Assembly (NCBI GenBank): GCA_913053655.1
Contig: CAJXFW010000003.1
Span: 1-51,304 of the forward strand
Reading direction: 5' to 3'
Length of the DNA stretch: 51,304 nt
Source: an uncultured Thiogranum sp.
GTDB taxonomy: Bacteria > Pseudomonadota > Gammaproteobacteria > DSM-19610
Of the stretch, positions 39,683 to 49,500 are shown piece by piece. The translations under genes were made by a program, and so were the position numbers. The first letter of the stretch is position 1, and each line of letters begins with the position of its first letter. Under the pieces are notes generated by a model that ran no database searches, was not told where the DNA came from, and saw nothing but the letters and a program-made list of their open reading frames with translations.

Positions 39683-42600
39683 TCAGAATTTACCGTAGTA
39701 CCCTTCTTTCAGGGCATCGTACAAATTAGCGGCGCTGTGTATTTCTCCGTCGTATTCAATATCTTCGTTGCCTTTTAGCTGCACAAGGCTGCCATCTTCC
39801 AGCGTGAACTGGTAGACGGTATTTTCGAGATCCTTGTCCTTTACCAGCACACCCTGGAACGCCTCAGGATTAAAGCGAAACGTCGTGCAACCCTTGAGGC
39901 CCTGCTGGTAGGCATACCGGTAAATATCCTTGAAATCATCGAAAGGATAATCCGTCGGTACGTTAGCGGTTTTGGAAATCGAGGAATCCACCCACTTCTG
40001 CGCTGCCGCCTGGATATCGACGTGCTCCCGGGGGCTAACGTCGTCAGCTGCTATAAAATAGTCGGGCAACCTGTTGCAGCCGTCCTCGCTGTGCGGCACC
40101 GCATCGGGGTTAACCAGGGTGTGATAAGCCAGCATTTCGAAAGAAAATACATCGACCTTTTCCTTGGTCTTGCGTCCTTCGCGGATCACGTTACGCGAGT
40201 AATGGTGGGCAAAACTGGGTTCTATACCGTTACTGGCGTTATTCGCCAATGACAGCGAAATGGTGCCGGTCGGTGCAATAGAGGAATGGTGGGTAAAACG
40301 TGCACCGGTTTCCACCAGCTGTTCAACCAGCTCCGGAGCCACTTCCGCAACCTGCTGCATGTAACGGCTGTACCTGGCGTGTAACACCTTGCCCTTGATG
40401 CGGTCGCCAGGCTTGTAACCGTCGCACTTCATCTCCGGTCGCTTGCGCAACATTTCCGGCGTTACTTCAAAATCCTCTTCGAGTATCGGCGCCGGTCCCT
40501 TCTCCTTCGCCAGGTCCAGTGCCACCCGCCAGCCGGTCAACGCCAGTTCGCGACTGATTTTTTCCGTAAATTTCACCGAATCGGCTACGCCGTATCTCAT
40601 ACGCAACATGGTGATAGTCGAACCCAGCCCCAGAAAACCCATGCCGTGCCGACGTTTGCTCATAATCTCGTCGCGTTGTTTTTCCAGAGGCAAACCGTTG
40701 ATCTCTACCACGTTATCCAGCATGCGGGTAAAGACAGCCACCACCTTGCGGAACTCATCCCAATCGAAACTGGCTTGTTCCGTGAACGGCTGGCGCACAA
40801 ATTTAGTCAGGTTAACCGAGCCCAGCAAACACGAACCGTAAGGCGGCAATGGCTGTTCACCGCATTGCCCCGTCACCAGCCCGTTGAATACCACTGTATT
40901 GTGGTCCTCCTGGGTGGTATCAAAGACGGCTTCCCGACCCACGTAGGTAATGGATTTAATCTTGCTGACAAAGGGCTGGGTCTTTCCAAGCGCCTTGTCT
41001 TCGACCCAGGCGTTATAGCGATCATTCTTGTTGTCGAGCAGAAAACCGATTTCCCGCATAAACTGCTCTCGCGACTCCCCATCAATTATTAATTCATGGT
41101 TAGCCCGGCAAGCATAATATTTCCGTCCACCATGGCCATCCGGCAACAGCCGCTGACCCGCGTCGCGCCGTTTGCGGATGCGGCAGAACACACCATAGTT
41201 GGCCAGCAACATCTGCACATCTTTAAGCAGATTCGGGGTGCTGGAAGCCAGACGCACGGAACAACTTTCGCTTTTGCTTGAAACATTGACAGTGCCATCA
41301 CACTGAAACAAGGCGCGCAAATAACCGGTAACGCAGGCTTCGCTGCCACGCCAGATAACTTCAGGTACCCGCAGTTTGGAACGTTGCGTGAAACCATAGT
41401 GCTCCAGTACCCGCGCCAGGATAACGGAACGGATAAAGACATGGTTACGTTCCGGCACAGCGACCGGCGACACCTGGTAGACGCGCGGCCTGTTGGCCAC
41501 GTCGGCGATTAGCGTATTAACATACGCCGCAACCACTGGCGCCAGCACCCGGTCTTCGCCCCAGAAACTGACAATAGCCGCCTGCTTGCCTCCGCCACGA
41601 TTAGTAAAATGGCCGTCACCGGTAACCAGGCCCAGTAACATGCCCAACTCGGCACTGCCCTGTCCGCCAAACTGGCCCTTACCCGACTGGATCAGCAGGC
41701 CATCACCCGCCTTAAGTTCTTTAAGTTTTATCTTGCCCCGAGGTGTATAGAAGTCGTGCCATTCTGTGGCCTTGATTTCGTAGCCGTCCTCCGTCTCGAC
41801 GCGGTATACGTCCGCCTGTTTTTCCGTCATAAAAGCGGGCACAGCCGGACGGCTGCCAACCCCTTTACCCTCACCCAGGGCGCGCCGATCGACAGTCACC
41901 TGCAACGCCTCGCCACTCGCATAAAGCTCACCTATCGGAATCATGCCGTGCCGGGTATGTAAGCGGGTATCCGCCGTCACACAGGGATTGGTCGCACGCA
42001 CATCCTCCACGAACCAGTTGTTGTTCATCTCGTTGACCTTGTCGATGAGGATAAATCCCGGCTCGGCAAAGTCATACGTGGAGGTCATGATCATGTCCCA
42101 CAGGTGGTGCGCCTTGATGGTCCGGTACACCTTGCAAGCCACCAGCCCGGCCTCGTTGGCCAGGTAACCCTTGCGGGTCGGCCAATCGCGCCAGATCACC
42201 TGGTCGGGATTATCAAGATCCAAACCCTGTTCCTCAACCTCCTGCTCGTTGAGCGGGAAGGCCAGCTTCCAGTCGCCGTCGCACTGCACGGCGTCCATGA
42301 ACTCCCGGGTAATCAGTAGCGACAGGTTGAACTGGCGCAGACGACCGGCCTCGCGCTTGGCACGGATAAAATCCATCACATCCGGATGACCGACATCGAA
42401 GGTCGCCATCTGCGCACCGCGCCGGCCACCGGCGGACATCACCGTGAAACACATCTTGTCGTAGATATCCATAAACGACAGCGGACCCGAGGTATAGGCA
42501 CCGGCACCGGAAACATAAGCACCCTTCGGGCGCAGAGTGGAAAATTCATAGCCGATGCCACAGTTGTGAATCACCATCAGGCCACTGTTACCGGCGAGGT

Positions 42601-44275
42601 AGTTATTGTGTTTTTCGACGGTAAAATCAAAAAATGTCTCCGGCAAATCAAGACCACGTTTCACCGCATCCACCGGACGCAGGGTGCGTACCAATTCAAT
42701 CAGATCGGACAAGTGTGAAAAACGTTGCTGCCAGCGGTCCAGCCAGACACGACTCACAATGCGAGCACGGTGATAACCGTGATAAAACCCCAGCTGTTGC
42801 CGTTCCACATGAGAAAGCGCGCCCACCTCACGCTGCAGCGCCGTTTGCAGCGCCGTTGACATAACATAGCGGTCATACTGACCGGCACGCGAGGCGTGCT
42901 GAACGATGCGGCGGCGCTTGCCCCCATCCGCCATATAGGTGGCAACCTGCTGCAGGAAATCCGAATCGGAGATCTTGAGCATGTAACCACCGTCGTCATG
43001 GATGACGTGACCCCTGTGCTCATGGCTGCGCGGTTTGCGCCGGGTAATTCCGGCGTGTACGCCGAACAAGCCCAGCAGCGCTTTGAGCGCCTGCGCAAAA
43101 GCCGCGCATTGCGTCGCCAGGGTCACACTGCCGCGCTCAGTACTGACGGTACCGTCGGTATCGATCAAGCCCGCCAGGAAAGGCAAAAAGTATTGTTCCG
43201 GCTGTTGTGCCACCCAGGACGGGACCGACAGCGTCCTGGATTCTTTACCGGTCTGCCCATCAATAAGATCAACCGCCTTGCTGGCCTCAAAACTCGCAAC
43301 CGTATAGTCCCAGACGGGCGTGCCGTTGACCGTCTGTGTGGCGACAACCCGTGCCTGTGAACCACAAAAAGCCTGGAAAAATTCCGCATAGCGTTCGACA
43401 ACTTCACGCTCGGCCGCGCGGATCTTGAACACCAGGCGCGCACCTTTGGCTTTGGCTCGCGCTGCCCAGGCCTGACGACCCGGCTTATAAGAAAACCGCT
43501 TCTCGTAAGCGCTGCCGTCACCCAGATGCGCCCCGGCAAACCAGGCGTCCAGCGCACGGGACCGATCGGCTTTCCACGGTAGCTGGTAATGCACCAGCGC
43601 ATCGTCCTCCCGAACCTCGTCGGCACGCACATAACACAGCCGGTCATCGCGACTGACGAGCACCGGATGTCTAACCGAAGTCTTCAGCGACGTACCATTA
43701 GAGACAATTTCGATATTGTCGGAACGCGGTACATGGGTGGTCAGATGACGTTCGATGGGACGCAATTCGAAACGGCCGGTATCGCGGTCATAACTCAGGA
43801 TACGCGCGTGTTTTTCCATCACCGCACAATCCGCCGTCACCAGCCCCTGCTCGGTATACACCAGCGTGCCGGGCGCCACGCAACCCGCTTTCAGCGTCAA
43901 CCCCGCTTCATGCACGCGCTCAAGGATATTATCCATCGAATCCTGGATGGTGCCGGACACCGTGCAGTTAATAGTAGAAGTAGCAGGTTTGTGCTCCAGC
44001 GCACCGGCGTTGGAGATAATGCGGCCGGCGGGAATCGCACCGTGGCGCAGCGCCCACAGAAATTGCTCCTGCCAGTATTCCTGCTTCTCCGGAGTGACCT
44101 CAACCTCAGCCAGTGCCTGCGCCACGCGTTGGTAAGTGCCATCGATAGATTCGTCGATCGCGACACCATCCTTGCGCTTTAACCGGTACTTCGTGTCCCA
44201 GATATCCAGTGACGCATCCTGCAAGGGGATATCTGATACTCCGGTCGAAACAGACTTCAGCTGAACTGATTTCAT
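39683..44275 (-). CDS. nrdJa: Class II ribonucleotide reductase NrdJa with two inteins
   Basis: 1530 residues from ATG 44275 (AGGAG five bases upstream); 717 remain once both inteins are removed, close to Pseudomonas NrdJa. The extein parts carry the reductase barrel: ATSTINCTVSG, CGIGYEFSTLRPKGAYVSGAG, AGGRRGAQMATFDVGHPD, NPCGEQPLPPYGSCLLGSVN, RRHGMGFLGLG, SSIAPTGTISL and CTTFRFN. Inteins interrupt at LKAG^CGIG and TNP^CGEQ, both inside active-site motifs. The enzyme makes dNTP precursors with adenosylcobalamin and needs no oxygen. A NrdR-type box and a -10-like TATAAT (minus strand, 44454-44459) lie upstream. The 5' frame could extend to 44371, but that part lacks a ribosome site. Confidence 0.95.
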   Translation of the reverse strand: MKSVQLKSVSTGVSDIPLQDASLDIWDTKYRLKRKDGVAIDESIDGTYQRVAQALAEVEVTPEKQEYWQEQFLWALRHGAIPAGRIISNAGALEHKPATSTINCTVSGTIQDSMDNILERVHEAGLTLKAGCVAPGTLVYTEQGLVTADCAVMEKHARILSYDRDTGRFELRPIERHLTTHVPRSDNIEIVSNGTSLKTSVRHPVLVSRDDRLCYVRADEVREDDALVHYQLPWKADRSRALDAWFAGAHLGDGSAYEKRFSYKPGRQAWAARAKAKGARLVFKIRAAEREVVERYAEFFQAFCGSQARVVATQTVNGTPVWDYTVASFEASKAVDLIDGQTGKESRTLSVPSWVAQQPEQYFLPFLAGLIDTDGTVSTERGSVTLATQCAAFAQALKALLGLFGVHAGITRRKPRSHEHRGHVIHDDGGYMLKISDSDFLQQVATYMADGGKRRRIVQHASRAGQYDRYVMSTALQTALQREVGALSHVERQQLGFYHGYHRARIVSRVWLDRWQQRFSHLSDLIELVRTLRPVDAVKRGLDLPETFFDFTVEKHNNYLAGNSGLMVIHNCGIGYEFSTLRPKGAYVSGAGAYTSGPLSFMDIYDKMCFTVMSAGGRRGAQMATFDVGHPDVMDFIRAKREAGRLRQFNLSLLITREFMDAVQCDGDWKLAFPLNEQEVEEQGLDLDNPDQVIWRDWPTRKGYLANEAGLVACKVYRTIKAHHLWDMIMTSTYDFAEPGFILIDKVNEMNNNWFVEDVRATNPCVTADTRLHTRHGMIPIGELYASGEALQVTVDRRALGEGKGVGSRPAVPAFMTEKQADVYRVETEDGYEIKATEWHDFYTPRGKIKLKELKAGDGLLIQSGKGQFGGQGSAELGMLLGLVTGDGHFTNRGGGKQAAIVSFWGEDRVLAPVVAAYVNTLIADVANRPRVYQVSPVAVPERNHVFIRSVILARVLEHYGFTQRSKLRVPEVIWRGSEACVTGYLRALFQCDGTVNVSSKSESCSVRLASSTPNLLKDVQMLLANYGVFCRIRKRRDAGQRLLPDGHGGRKYYACRANHELIIDGESREQFMREIGFLLDNKNDRYNAWVEDKALGKTQPFVSKIKSITYVGREAVFDTTQEDHNTVVFNGLVTGQCGEQPLPPYGSCLLGSVNLTKFVRQPFTEQASFDWDEFRKVVAVFTRMLDNVVEINGLPLEKQRDEIMSKRRHGMGFLGLGSTITMLRMRYGVADSVKFTEKISRELALTGWRVALDLAKEKGPAPILEEDFEVTPEMLRKRPEMKCDGYKPGDRIKGKVLHARYSRYMQQVAEVAPELVEQLVETGARFTHHSSIAPTGTISLSLANNASNGIEPSFAHHYSRNVIREGRKTKEKVDVFSFEMLAYHTLVNPDAVPHSEDGCNRLPDYFIAADDVSPREHVDIQAAAQKWVDSSISKTANVPTDYPFDDFKDIYRYAYQQGLKGCTTFRFNPEAFQGVLVKDKDLENTVYQFTLEDGSLVQLKGNEDIEYDGEIHSAANLYDALKEGYYGKF
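40865..41983 (-). mobile_element. Intein 2 of NrdJa (LAGLIDADG class, Gln-terminated)
   Basis: A 373-residue in-frame insert between TNP and CGEQ of the reductase. Block A is CVTADTRLHTRHGMIPIGEL (Cys1) and block B is VYRVETEDGYEIKATEWHDF (ATxxH). Two homing-endonuclease DOD motifs are present (LGMLLGLVTGDGHF and YLRALFQCDGTV). Block F is AVFDTTQEDHNTVVFNGLV, and it ends GQ before the +1 Cys. Ending in Gly-Gln instead of His-Asn is atypical, though Gln-terminated inteins are known in ribonucleotide reductases. Confidence 0.9.
42563..43882 (-). mobile_element. Intein 1 of NrdJa (LAGLIDADG class)
   Basis: A 440-residue in-frame insert between LKAG and CGIGYEFS of the reductase. Block A is CVAPGTLVYTEQGLVTADC (Cys1) and block B is GTSLKTSVRHPVLVS (TxxH). 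DOD endonuclease motifs are LDAWFAGAHLGDGS and FLAGLIDTDGTVS. Block F is FFDFTVEKHNNYLAGNSG and block G is LMVIHN followed by the +1 Cys, the canonical His-Asn ending. It is probably a splicing-competent, endonuclease-bearing intein. Confidence 0.93.
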
Positions 44276-44547
44276 TGCGACTCCTGACTCCTTGTAAAGG
44301 TGTAATTGTGCGGTTATTACCGGTTTTTCGGGCCAGACCCGATATACAGGGCCGGTATTCAGCACAACCACAAGATGTTGTGTGAAAGAGTATGCAGACT
44401 AGGCCGCATCAGGGCGTCTGTCAAGCCATTATCCGGCCCCAAGTGTTATTTACATTATAGTATAATTACAAGAGCTTACAGAACTATTTCAGCCACAGAG
44501 ACTCACCGGAATCTGCATATGCCGGAGAAATTTCGTCAAACAGTAAA

Positions 44548-44563
44548 ACACTATATATTGTGG
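44548..44563. promoter_or_regulatory. NrdR-box-like operator upstream of nrdJa
   Basis: ACACTATATATTGTGG is palindromic and fits the NrdR-box pattern (ACACwATATATwGTGT) with one outer mismatch. It lies 273 bp upstream of the nrdJa start. Functional sites usually occur as two boxes one or more helical turns apart; I see no convincing second box. A -10-like TATAAT on the minus strand is at 44454-44459. Confidence 0.45.
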
Positions 44564-44596
44564 TACTGATATACGGGAATACCACTGGAAACCTGC

Positions 44597-44768
44597 CTAA
44601 AACCCGCTAAGCGGCCGCTCATCTTCAGTCCCCCGGCTTTGCAGCCATTGATGCACGGTATCTCCATCAATCAGCCTTCCCCGGCGCACGGAATCCAATG
44701 CTTCTAATGTCTCCCGCCAGCGATAGCGTTCCTCTGCATTGCACTCGGGAACACACTTATCGTTTAAT
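44597..44768 (-). pseudogene. Antitoxin C-terminal-like remnant
   Basis: A frame without a start codon, beginning inside the 3' end of the ribbon-helix-helix gene in another frame, reads NAEERYRWRETLEALDSV, then RRGRLIDGDTVHQWLQSRGT and stops at TAG 44597-44599. The pattern (alanine/glutamate helix, GRLIDxDTVxxWLxS.GTE) resembles the C-terminal toxin-binding tail of type II antitoxins. It may be a frameshifted antitoxin end or the remains of a second TA gene. No toxin gene is seen. Confidence 0.45.
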
Positions 44769-44973
44769 TTATTATCCGATCTTTACAGTCATCATCCAAC
44801 GGCTGCAGCTTGCTGCGTAATGCACCCATTTCAGCGGCAGCTCTTTGTCGCCGCTCGCGTCGCAACAGCTCCTCCACAGCCTGGCTGATATACCGGCTGC
44901 GAGCGCCTTTGGGCACCTGCTGCAAGGATTCCCAGACAGCGTCATCTAACGTGATGTTTAAACGATGGGCCAT
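44764..44973 (-). CDS. Ribbon-helix-helix (CopG/Arc-type) antitoxin-like protein
   Basis: A 69-residue protein starting at ATG 44973. MAHRLNITLDDAVWESLQQV is the beta strand and first helix of a ribbon-helix-helix DNA-binding domain. KGARSRYISQAVEELLRRE is the second helix. It is typical of type II antitoxins, but no toxin gene follows within 400 bp; the neighbouring sequence holds an antitoxin-tail-like remnant instead. It may be an orphan antitoxin or a small autoregulator. It lies 171 bp from the distal end of the CRISPR array. Confidence 0.7.
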   Translation of the reverse strand: MAHRLNITLDDAVWESLQQVPKGARSRYISQAVEELLRRERRQRAAAEMGALRSKLQPLDDDCKDRIIN

Positions 44974-45143
44974 ATCCACACCAAATATACACATTTATAT
45001 TACACATATTATAGGTGCGCGTAATGCTGCGGAAAACAAAATACATTTCATTCGCATGGGCACGTAGGTCAGATCAGTGCACCAAACGTGGTTGGTTCGG
45101 TCAATCTCAAGATCTCAAGGGGTTTGCTGGTGTTTCCTCTCAC

Positions 45144-48010
45144 GTTTCAATCCACGCACCCGCGTGGGGCGCGACGTTTAGCTAACAGCAGTCTCGATTC
45201 GCTCGAAGGGTTTCAATCCACGCGCCCCGCACGGGGCGTGCCCTGGGAGCGTGCCGTAGAGAGTAACGATATAGTCAGTTTCAATCCACGCGCCCCGCAC
45301 GGGGCGCGACATAATTTACTAACGCGCGGATTACCCACACCGTTTGTTTCAATCCACGCGCCCCGCACGGGGCGCGACGCCGGAACGATGAGCGAATATA
45401 CCCCGGGCATGAGCGTTTCAATCCACGCGCCCCGCACGGGGCGCGACTTATTTATTTATTCTCATTTTATGTATTTATGTATGTTTCAATCCACGCGCCC
45501 CGCACGGGGCGCGACATTGGCCGAACGCGGATGATATTGCTGAGGATTTGTTTCAATCCACGCGCCCCGCACGGGGCGCGACGACGACGAACGCCAGCGC
45601 GTGTTTGACGGAATAGGTTTCAATCCACGCGCCCCGCACGGGGCGCGACGTTCTCTGGATTGTTCTCGCTCCACCAGTTCCAGAAAGTTTCAATCCACGC
45701 GCCCCGCACGGGGCGCGACTCTGAAATTATCATTTATCGGCTATAAACAGTATGTTTCAATCCACGCGCCCCGCACGGGGCGCGACGTATCTCGGTGCAA
45801 CCGTGGCGGTGGGAAAATAATGTTTCAATCCACGCGCCCCGCACGGGGCGCGACTCGATTTGTCGGTCAATATTGGATAGTTTGATAGAGTTTCAATCCA
45901 CGCGCCCCGCACGGGGCGCGACACGATATCAATTGACGACTCAGAATTGGGTAACATCGTTTCAATCCACGCGCCCCGCACGGGGCGCGACCGTACTTGA
46001 ATTGTTGGCGCTTGGCAGTCAGGTTGTTTCAATCCACGCGCCCCGCACGGGGCGCGACAGGGCACTAACCGTGCCGTATTGAATTTCAGCATGTTTCAAT
46101 CCACGCGCCCCGCACGGGGCGCGACCAATTCCTTATCGTTTAAACCTGGGGAATTGATTGTTTCAATCCACGCGCCCCGCACGGGGCGCGACCCTTCAGT
46201 TTGGATTCAAATGCCGACATCAATCCGTTTCAATCCACGCGCCCCGCACGGGGCGCGACTTTGTACTTGTTCTAGTGTTTGTTTATTGGATTCGGTTTCA
46301 ATCCACGCGCCCCGCACGGGGCGCGACTTTCCCCATGGCTCGTTCGAGGATCCCTATGGGGTTTCAATCCACGCGCCCCGCACGGGGCGCGACGGTTCGG
46401 GTGATGATGGTCTGTGGCGCTTCAAGCAGGTTTCAATCCACGCGCCCCGCACGGGGCGCGACCCTGATAAACTTTGCAACACGCCTGGCAAAAGTAGTTT
46501 CAATCCACGCGCCCCGCACGGGGCGCGACAGCCATTCCTTGGGGTTATTGCCCGTCGGGTATGGTTTCAATCCACGCGCCCCGCACGGGGCGCGACGGGG
46601 ATCAGTGTGCTATTGATCATACCGCGCGGTGTTTCAATCCACGCGCCCCGCACGGGGCGCGACACAGGCACGCCGTGGCGCAATTATCCACCAGCAGTTT
46701 CAATCCACGCGCCCCGCACGGGGCGCGACAATATACCGGCATCCAGTTCCTGTATGGTTAATGTGTTTCAATCCACGCGCCCCGCACGGGGCGCGACCTT
46801 CTCTATAAAGCATAACTGGCGCGGGTATGGTCGTTTCAATCCACGCGCCCCGCACGGGGCGCGACTGTAATGTGTCGATATATTCAGGCGATTGCCCTGA
46901 GTTTCAATCCACGCGCCCCGCACGGGGCGCGACGTCGCGATCGGCGTAGGGACCGTGCTCTACAACGCGTTTCAATCCACGCGCCCCGCACGGGGCGCGA
47001 CCATAAACATTTAAGCATAATTTCACCTATAATAAGTTTCAATCCACGCGCCCCGCACGGGGCGCGACCGGTCTGTCGTGGCGGGCTGTGTTCGGTTTTA
47101 CAGTTTCAATCCACGCGCCCCGCACGGGGCGCGACCAAAGCATTGTACTGGCGAGAAGGGATTAAAGTTGTTTCAATCCACGCGCCCCGCACGGGGCGCG
47201 ACAGCAGGACATTAAAGCCAAGGTCATGGCCATACAGTTTCAATCCACGCGCCCCGCACGGGGCGCGACGTGGCCCAGACAAAAGGTTACTGGTACATCC
47301 CGGTTTCAATCCACGCGCCCCGCACGGGGCGCGACATTGGCTGTATCGCCCCCGGCGAACGATTGAACGAGTTTCAATCCACGCGCCCCGCACGGGGCGC
47401 GACATCCAAAAAAACACACCAGACAACGGGTCATATCGTTTCAATCCACGCGCCCCGCACGGGGCGCGACCTGCGGCTATTTGTATGGCTGCGGTGGATA
47501 AAGGGTTTCAATCCACGCGCCCCGCACGGGGCGCGACCTGGTGCGATCACCACGAATGTACCGGCATTGGCTGTTTCAATCCACGCGCCCCGCACGGGGC
47601 GCGACCGGGCAGACGAATGGCATTTATTATCCTTAAAGCGTTTCAATCCACGCGCCCCGCACGGGGCGCGACTACGTGACGGTGACGGTGTCACCGACCG
47701 TATATTTGTTTCAATCCACGCGCCCCGCACGGGGCGCGACTCGCGCGAACGCGAGCCATCGGCTTCGCTTACAATGTTTCAATCCACGCGCCCCGCACGG
47801 GGCGCGACTTTCAGCTTTAATCGTAGCTATTTCAGCTTTAAATGTTTCAATCCACGCGCCCCGCACGGGGCGCGACCGGTAGATTCAACGGCCGCACGCC
47901 GCAATGTTGGTTTCAATCCACGCGCCCCGCACGGGGCGCGACCGGGGTATTGAATAGGCAATAATACCAATAATAGCGTTTCAATCCACGCGCCCCGCAC
48001 GGGGCGCGAC
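45144..48010 (-). CRISPR. CRISPR array, 43 repeats and 42 spacers, type I-C-like
   Basis: The repeat is 33 bp. On the plus strand it begins GTTTCAATCCACGCG and ends GGGGCGCGAC; the stem-loop core is CGCGCCCCGCACGGGGCGCG. On the minus strand it ends ATTGAAAC, as in type I-C repeats, so crRNA is made leftwards from the leader at 48011. 41 repeats (45278-48010) are identical by eye. The two at the far left are degenerate (45144-45175 is 32 bp with a changed stem; 45210-45242 ends TGCC), as expected for the oldest end. Spacers are 33-37 bp. The long plus-strand frames across the array are repeat artefacts. Confidence 0.98.
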
Positions 48011-48187
48011 TGTTTAATGCTAACGTGCTAATTATTAAAGAGCAAATACCAGATTCCCGCTAACTCAAAACAATAAAGCAAAAAATATTCGGCAACAAGT
48101 GATTTCAAATGCATGCAGTTTGTTTTTCATAGCCTTAACTCATCCGCTAACCTCACACAGAATCGATGAGAGCGAACGGTTAGCGAT
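48011..48187 (-). promoter_or_regulatory. CRISPR leader with promoter
   Basis: This is an AT-rich segment between cas2 and the first repeat. On the minus strand TTGTTG (48093-48098), 17 bp, then TATTGT (48070-48075) is a good sigma-70 promoter reading into the array, with a start near 48062. A direct repeat, GTTAGCG, occurs near both ends (around 48045-48055 and 48178-48185 as read on the minus strand). Confidence 0.7.
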
Positions 48188-48481
48188 TCACAATATGAGC
48201 GCATCTTTAACGGGATCTGCAACAGGTTTGGCGCCAACGTGTTCTATTTTTTGGCGTCCCTTTTTGCCCAGCATATAAAACCGAAGACTATCCTCTTCAG
48301 GATCGAAGATATCCATTAATTCTTTTTTGAGCATTACGAATTGAGCCGGCGTGACCTCGCATTCAAATACTGAGTTTTGAACACGCATACCGTAATCCAG
48401 ACAGGTTTTGGCAATTCTTCGTAGCCTTCTTTGTCCGCCATCGGATATGACACTAACATCATACGTTATAAGTACCAACAT
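48188..48481 (-). CDS. cas2: CRISPR-associated endonuclease Cas2
   Basis: A 97-residue ferredoxin-fold protein. MLVLITYDVSVISDGGQRRL has the conserved Asp at the end of the first strand (TYDV), and CLDYGMRVQNSVFECEV is the family's second motif. Cas2 bridges two Cas1 dimers during spacer integration. ATG 48481 gives the usual length; the frame upstream to 48556 lies inside cas1. It starts 2 bp after the cas1 stop codon. Confidence 0.96.
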   Translation of the reverse strand: MLVLITYDVSVISDGGQRRLRRIAKTCLDYGMRVQNSVFECEVTPAQFVMLKKELMDIFDPEEDSLRFYMLGKKGRQKIEHVGAKPVADPVKDALIL

Positions 48482-48483
48482 GA

Positions 48484-49500
48484 TTATTTCATCAAGTAAG
48501 GCGGATAATATTCGGTGTCGCCGCGGATATGCCTGGCCAATAACATAGCCTGACAATGGGGTAACAAGCCAATCGGCACTTGCTCTTCAAGATAAGGATG
48601 CATGATTTCAACTTGCTTGCGCTCCTGCCAGGCGGTTAATAATGTCTTTCTGGCATCATCGGTCAAACGTACTGCGCCACTGGCCTCGGTAACAAAGTCT
48701 TTTAACTGGATTTGCTTACGATTGATTAAGGTCAACACAAAACGATCGGCCCAGGGTGCGCGAAATTCTTCGAGTAAATCCAGTGCAAGACTTTGGCGTC
48801 CCGGGCGATCCTGATGCAAAAAGCCAACATAAGGATCGAGACCTACTCCCTGCAAAGCAGATGAGCATTCATGGGTAATCAAGGTATAAACATAGGACAA
48901 TAAAGCATTGACAGGATCAGTCGGCGGGCGGCGCACCCTACCACCGAAAGCAAAACCACTGCCACGCAACAACTCGTTGAATACACCAAAATACGTACTG
49001 GCAGCATCACCTTCTATTCCCATGGCTTCGCTGACGGATTGTGCCTGTTGTGCTCGTCGTAAACTGACGGCTAATTTAGCAACCGCATCACTTAATATTG
49101 CATTTTCTCCGTGGTTGCGAATATCCCGCATCAGCACCAACCGACCATTACTGATTTTAGCTGCAACCATCAAGCGAGCTATAGAAATGGATTGTTCTTC
49201 ATCATCCGCCCAACGATATTGGCTGCGGCGTAGCAGGACATTACCGGTTTGTTTACCCTGAACACGAGCCAGAAATTTTCCGTATTCGGTATAAAACGCC
49301 AGACCTATGCTCTGTTCACCACAGTACCCCATGAGATAAGGTGAAACAGATATTTGGCCAAAACATAGAATATTGGCGATGCTTATTGCAGGAAACTGAC
49401 CGAGTTTTTCCTTACCTTGTTTGATAACAATGGTTTCCCGCTCTTTATGCAGGTAACTTTTCTGTTTAGTAATATAGAGTGTGTTGAGTAGTTTTTTCAC
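48484..49500 (-). CDS. cas1: CRISPR-associated integrase Cas1 (type I-C)
   Basis: Cas1 integrates new spacers. The 338-residue protein opens MKKLLNTLYITKQKSYLHKE, the standard type I-C start. The metal-ligand region has Glu in YVYTLITHECSSAL, His in VGFLHQDRPGRQSLALDLLEEFR, and an Asp in the same segment. The start is GTG 49500 and overlaps the stop of the Bro-N-family gene by 4 bases (GTGA), so translation is probably coupled to that gene and not to cas4 directly. Confidence 0.96.
   Translation of the reverse strand: MKKLLNTLYITKQKSYLHKERETIVIKQGKEKLGQFPAISIANILCFGQISVSPYLMGYCGEQSIGLAFYTEYGKFLARVQGKQTGNVLLRRSQYRWADDEEQSISIARLMVAAKISNGRLVLMRDIRNHGENAILSDAVAKLAVSLRRAQQAQSVSEAMGIEGDAASTYFGVFNELLRGSGFAFGGRVRRPPTDPVNALLSYVYTLITHECSSALQGVGLDPYVGFLHQDRPGRQSLALDLLEEFRAPWADRFVLTLINRKQIQLKDFVTEASGAVRLTDDARKTLLTAWQERKQVEIMHPYLEEQVPIGLLPHCQAMLLARHIRGDTEYYPPYLMK

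Noticed and set aside
47673-47707. Spacer whose plus-strand translation reads RDGDGVTDRIF, like calcium-binding thrombospondin type 3 repeats
   Set aside because: Such short matches arise easily in a 35-bp spacer; no protospacer can be assigned without a search.
45088-47953. Several long plus- and minus-strand frames across the CRISPR array (repeating SIHAPRTGRD, NPRAPHGAR, STRPARGA)
   Set aside because: They are translations of the 33-bp repeat, which has no stop codon in several frames; a known annotation artefact.
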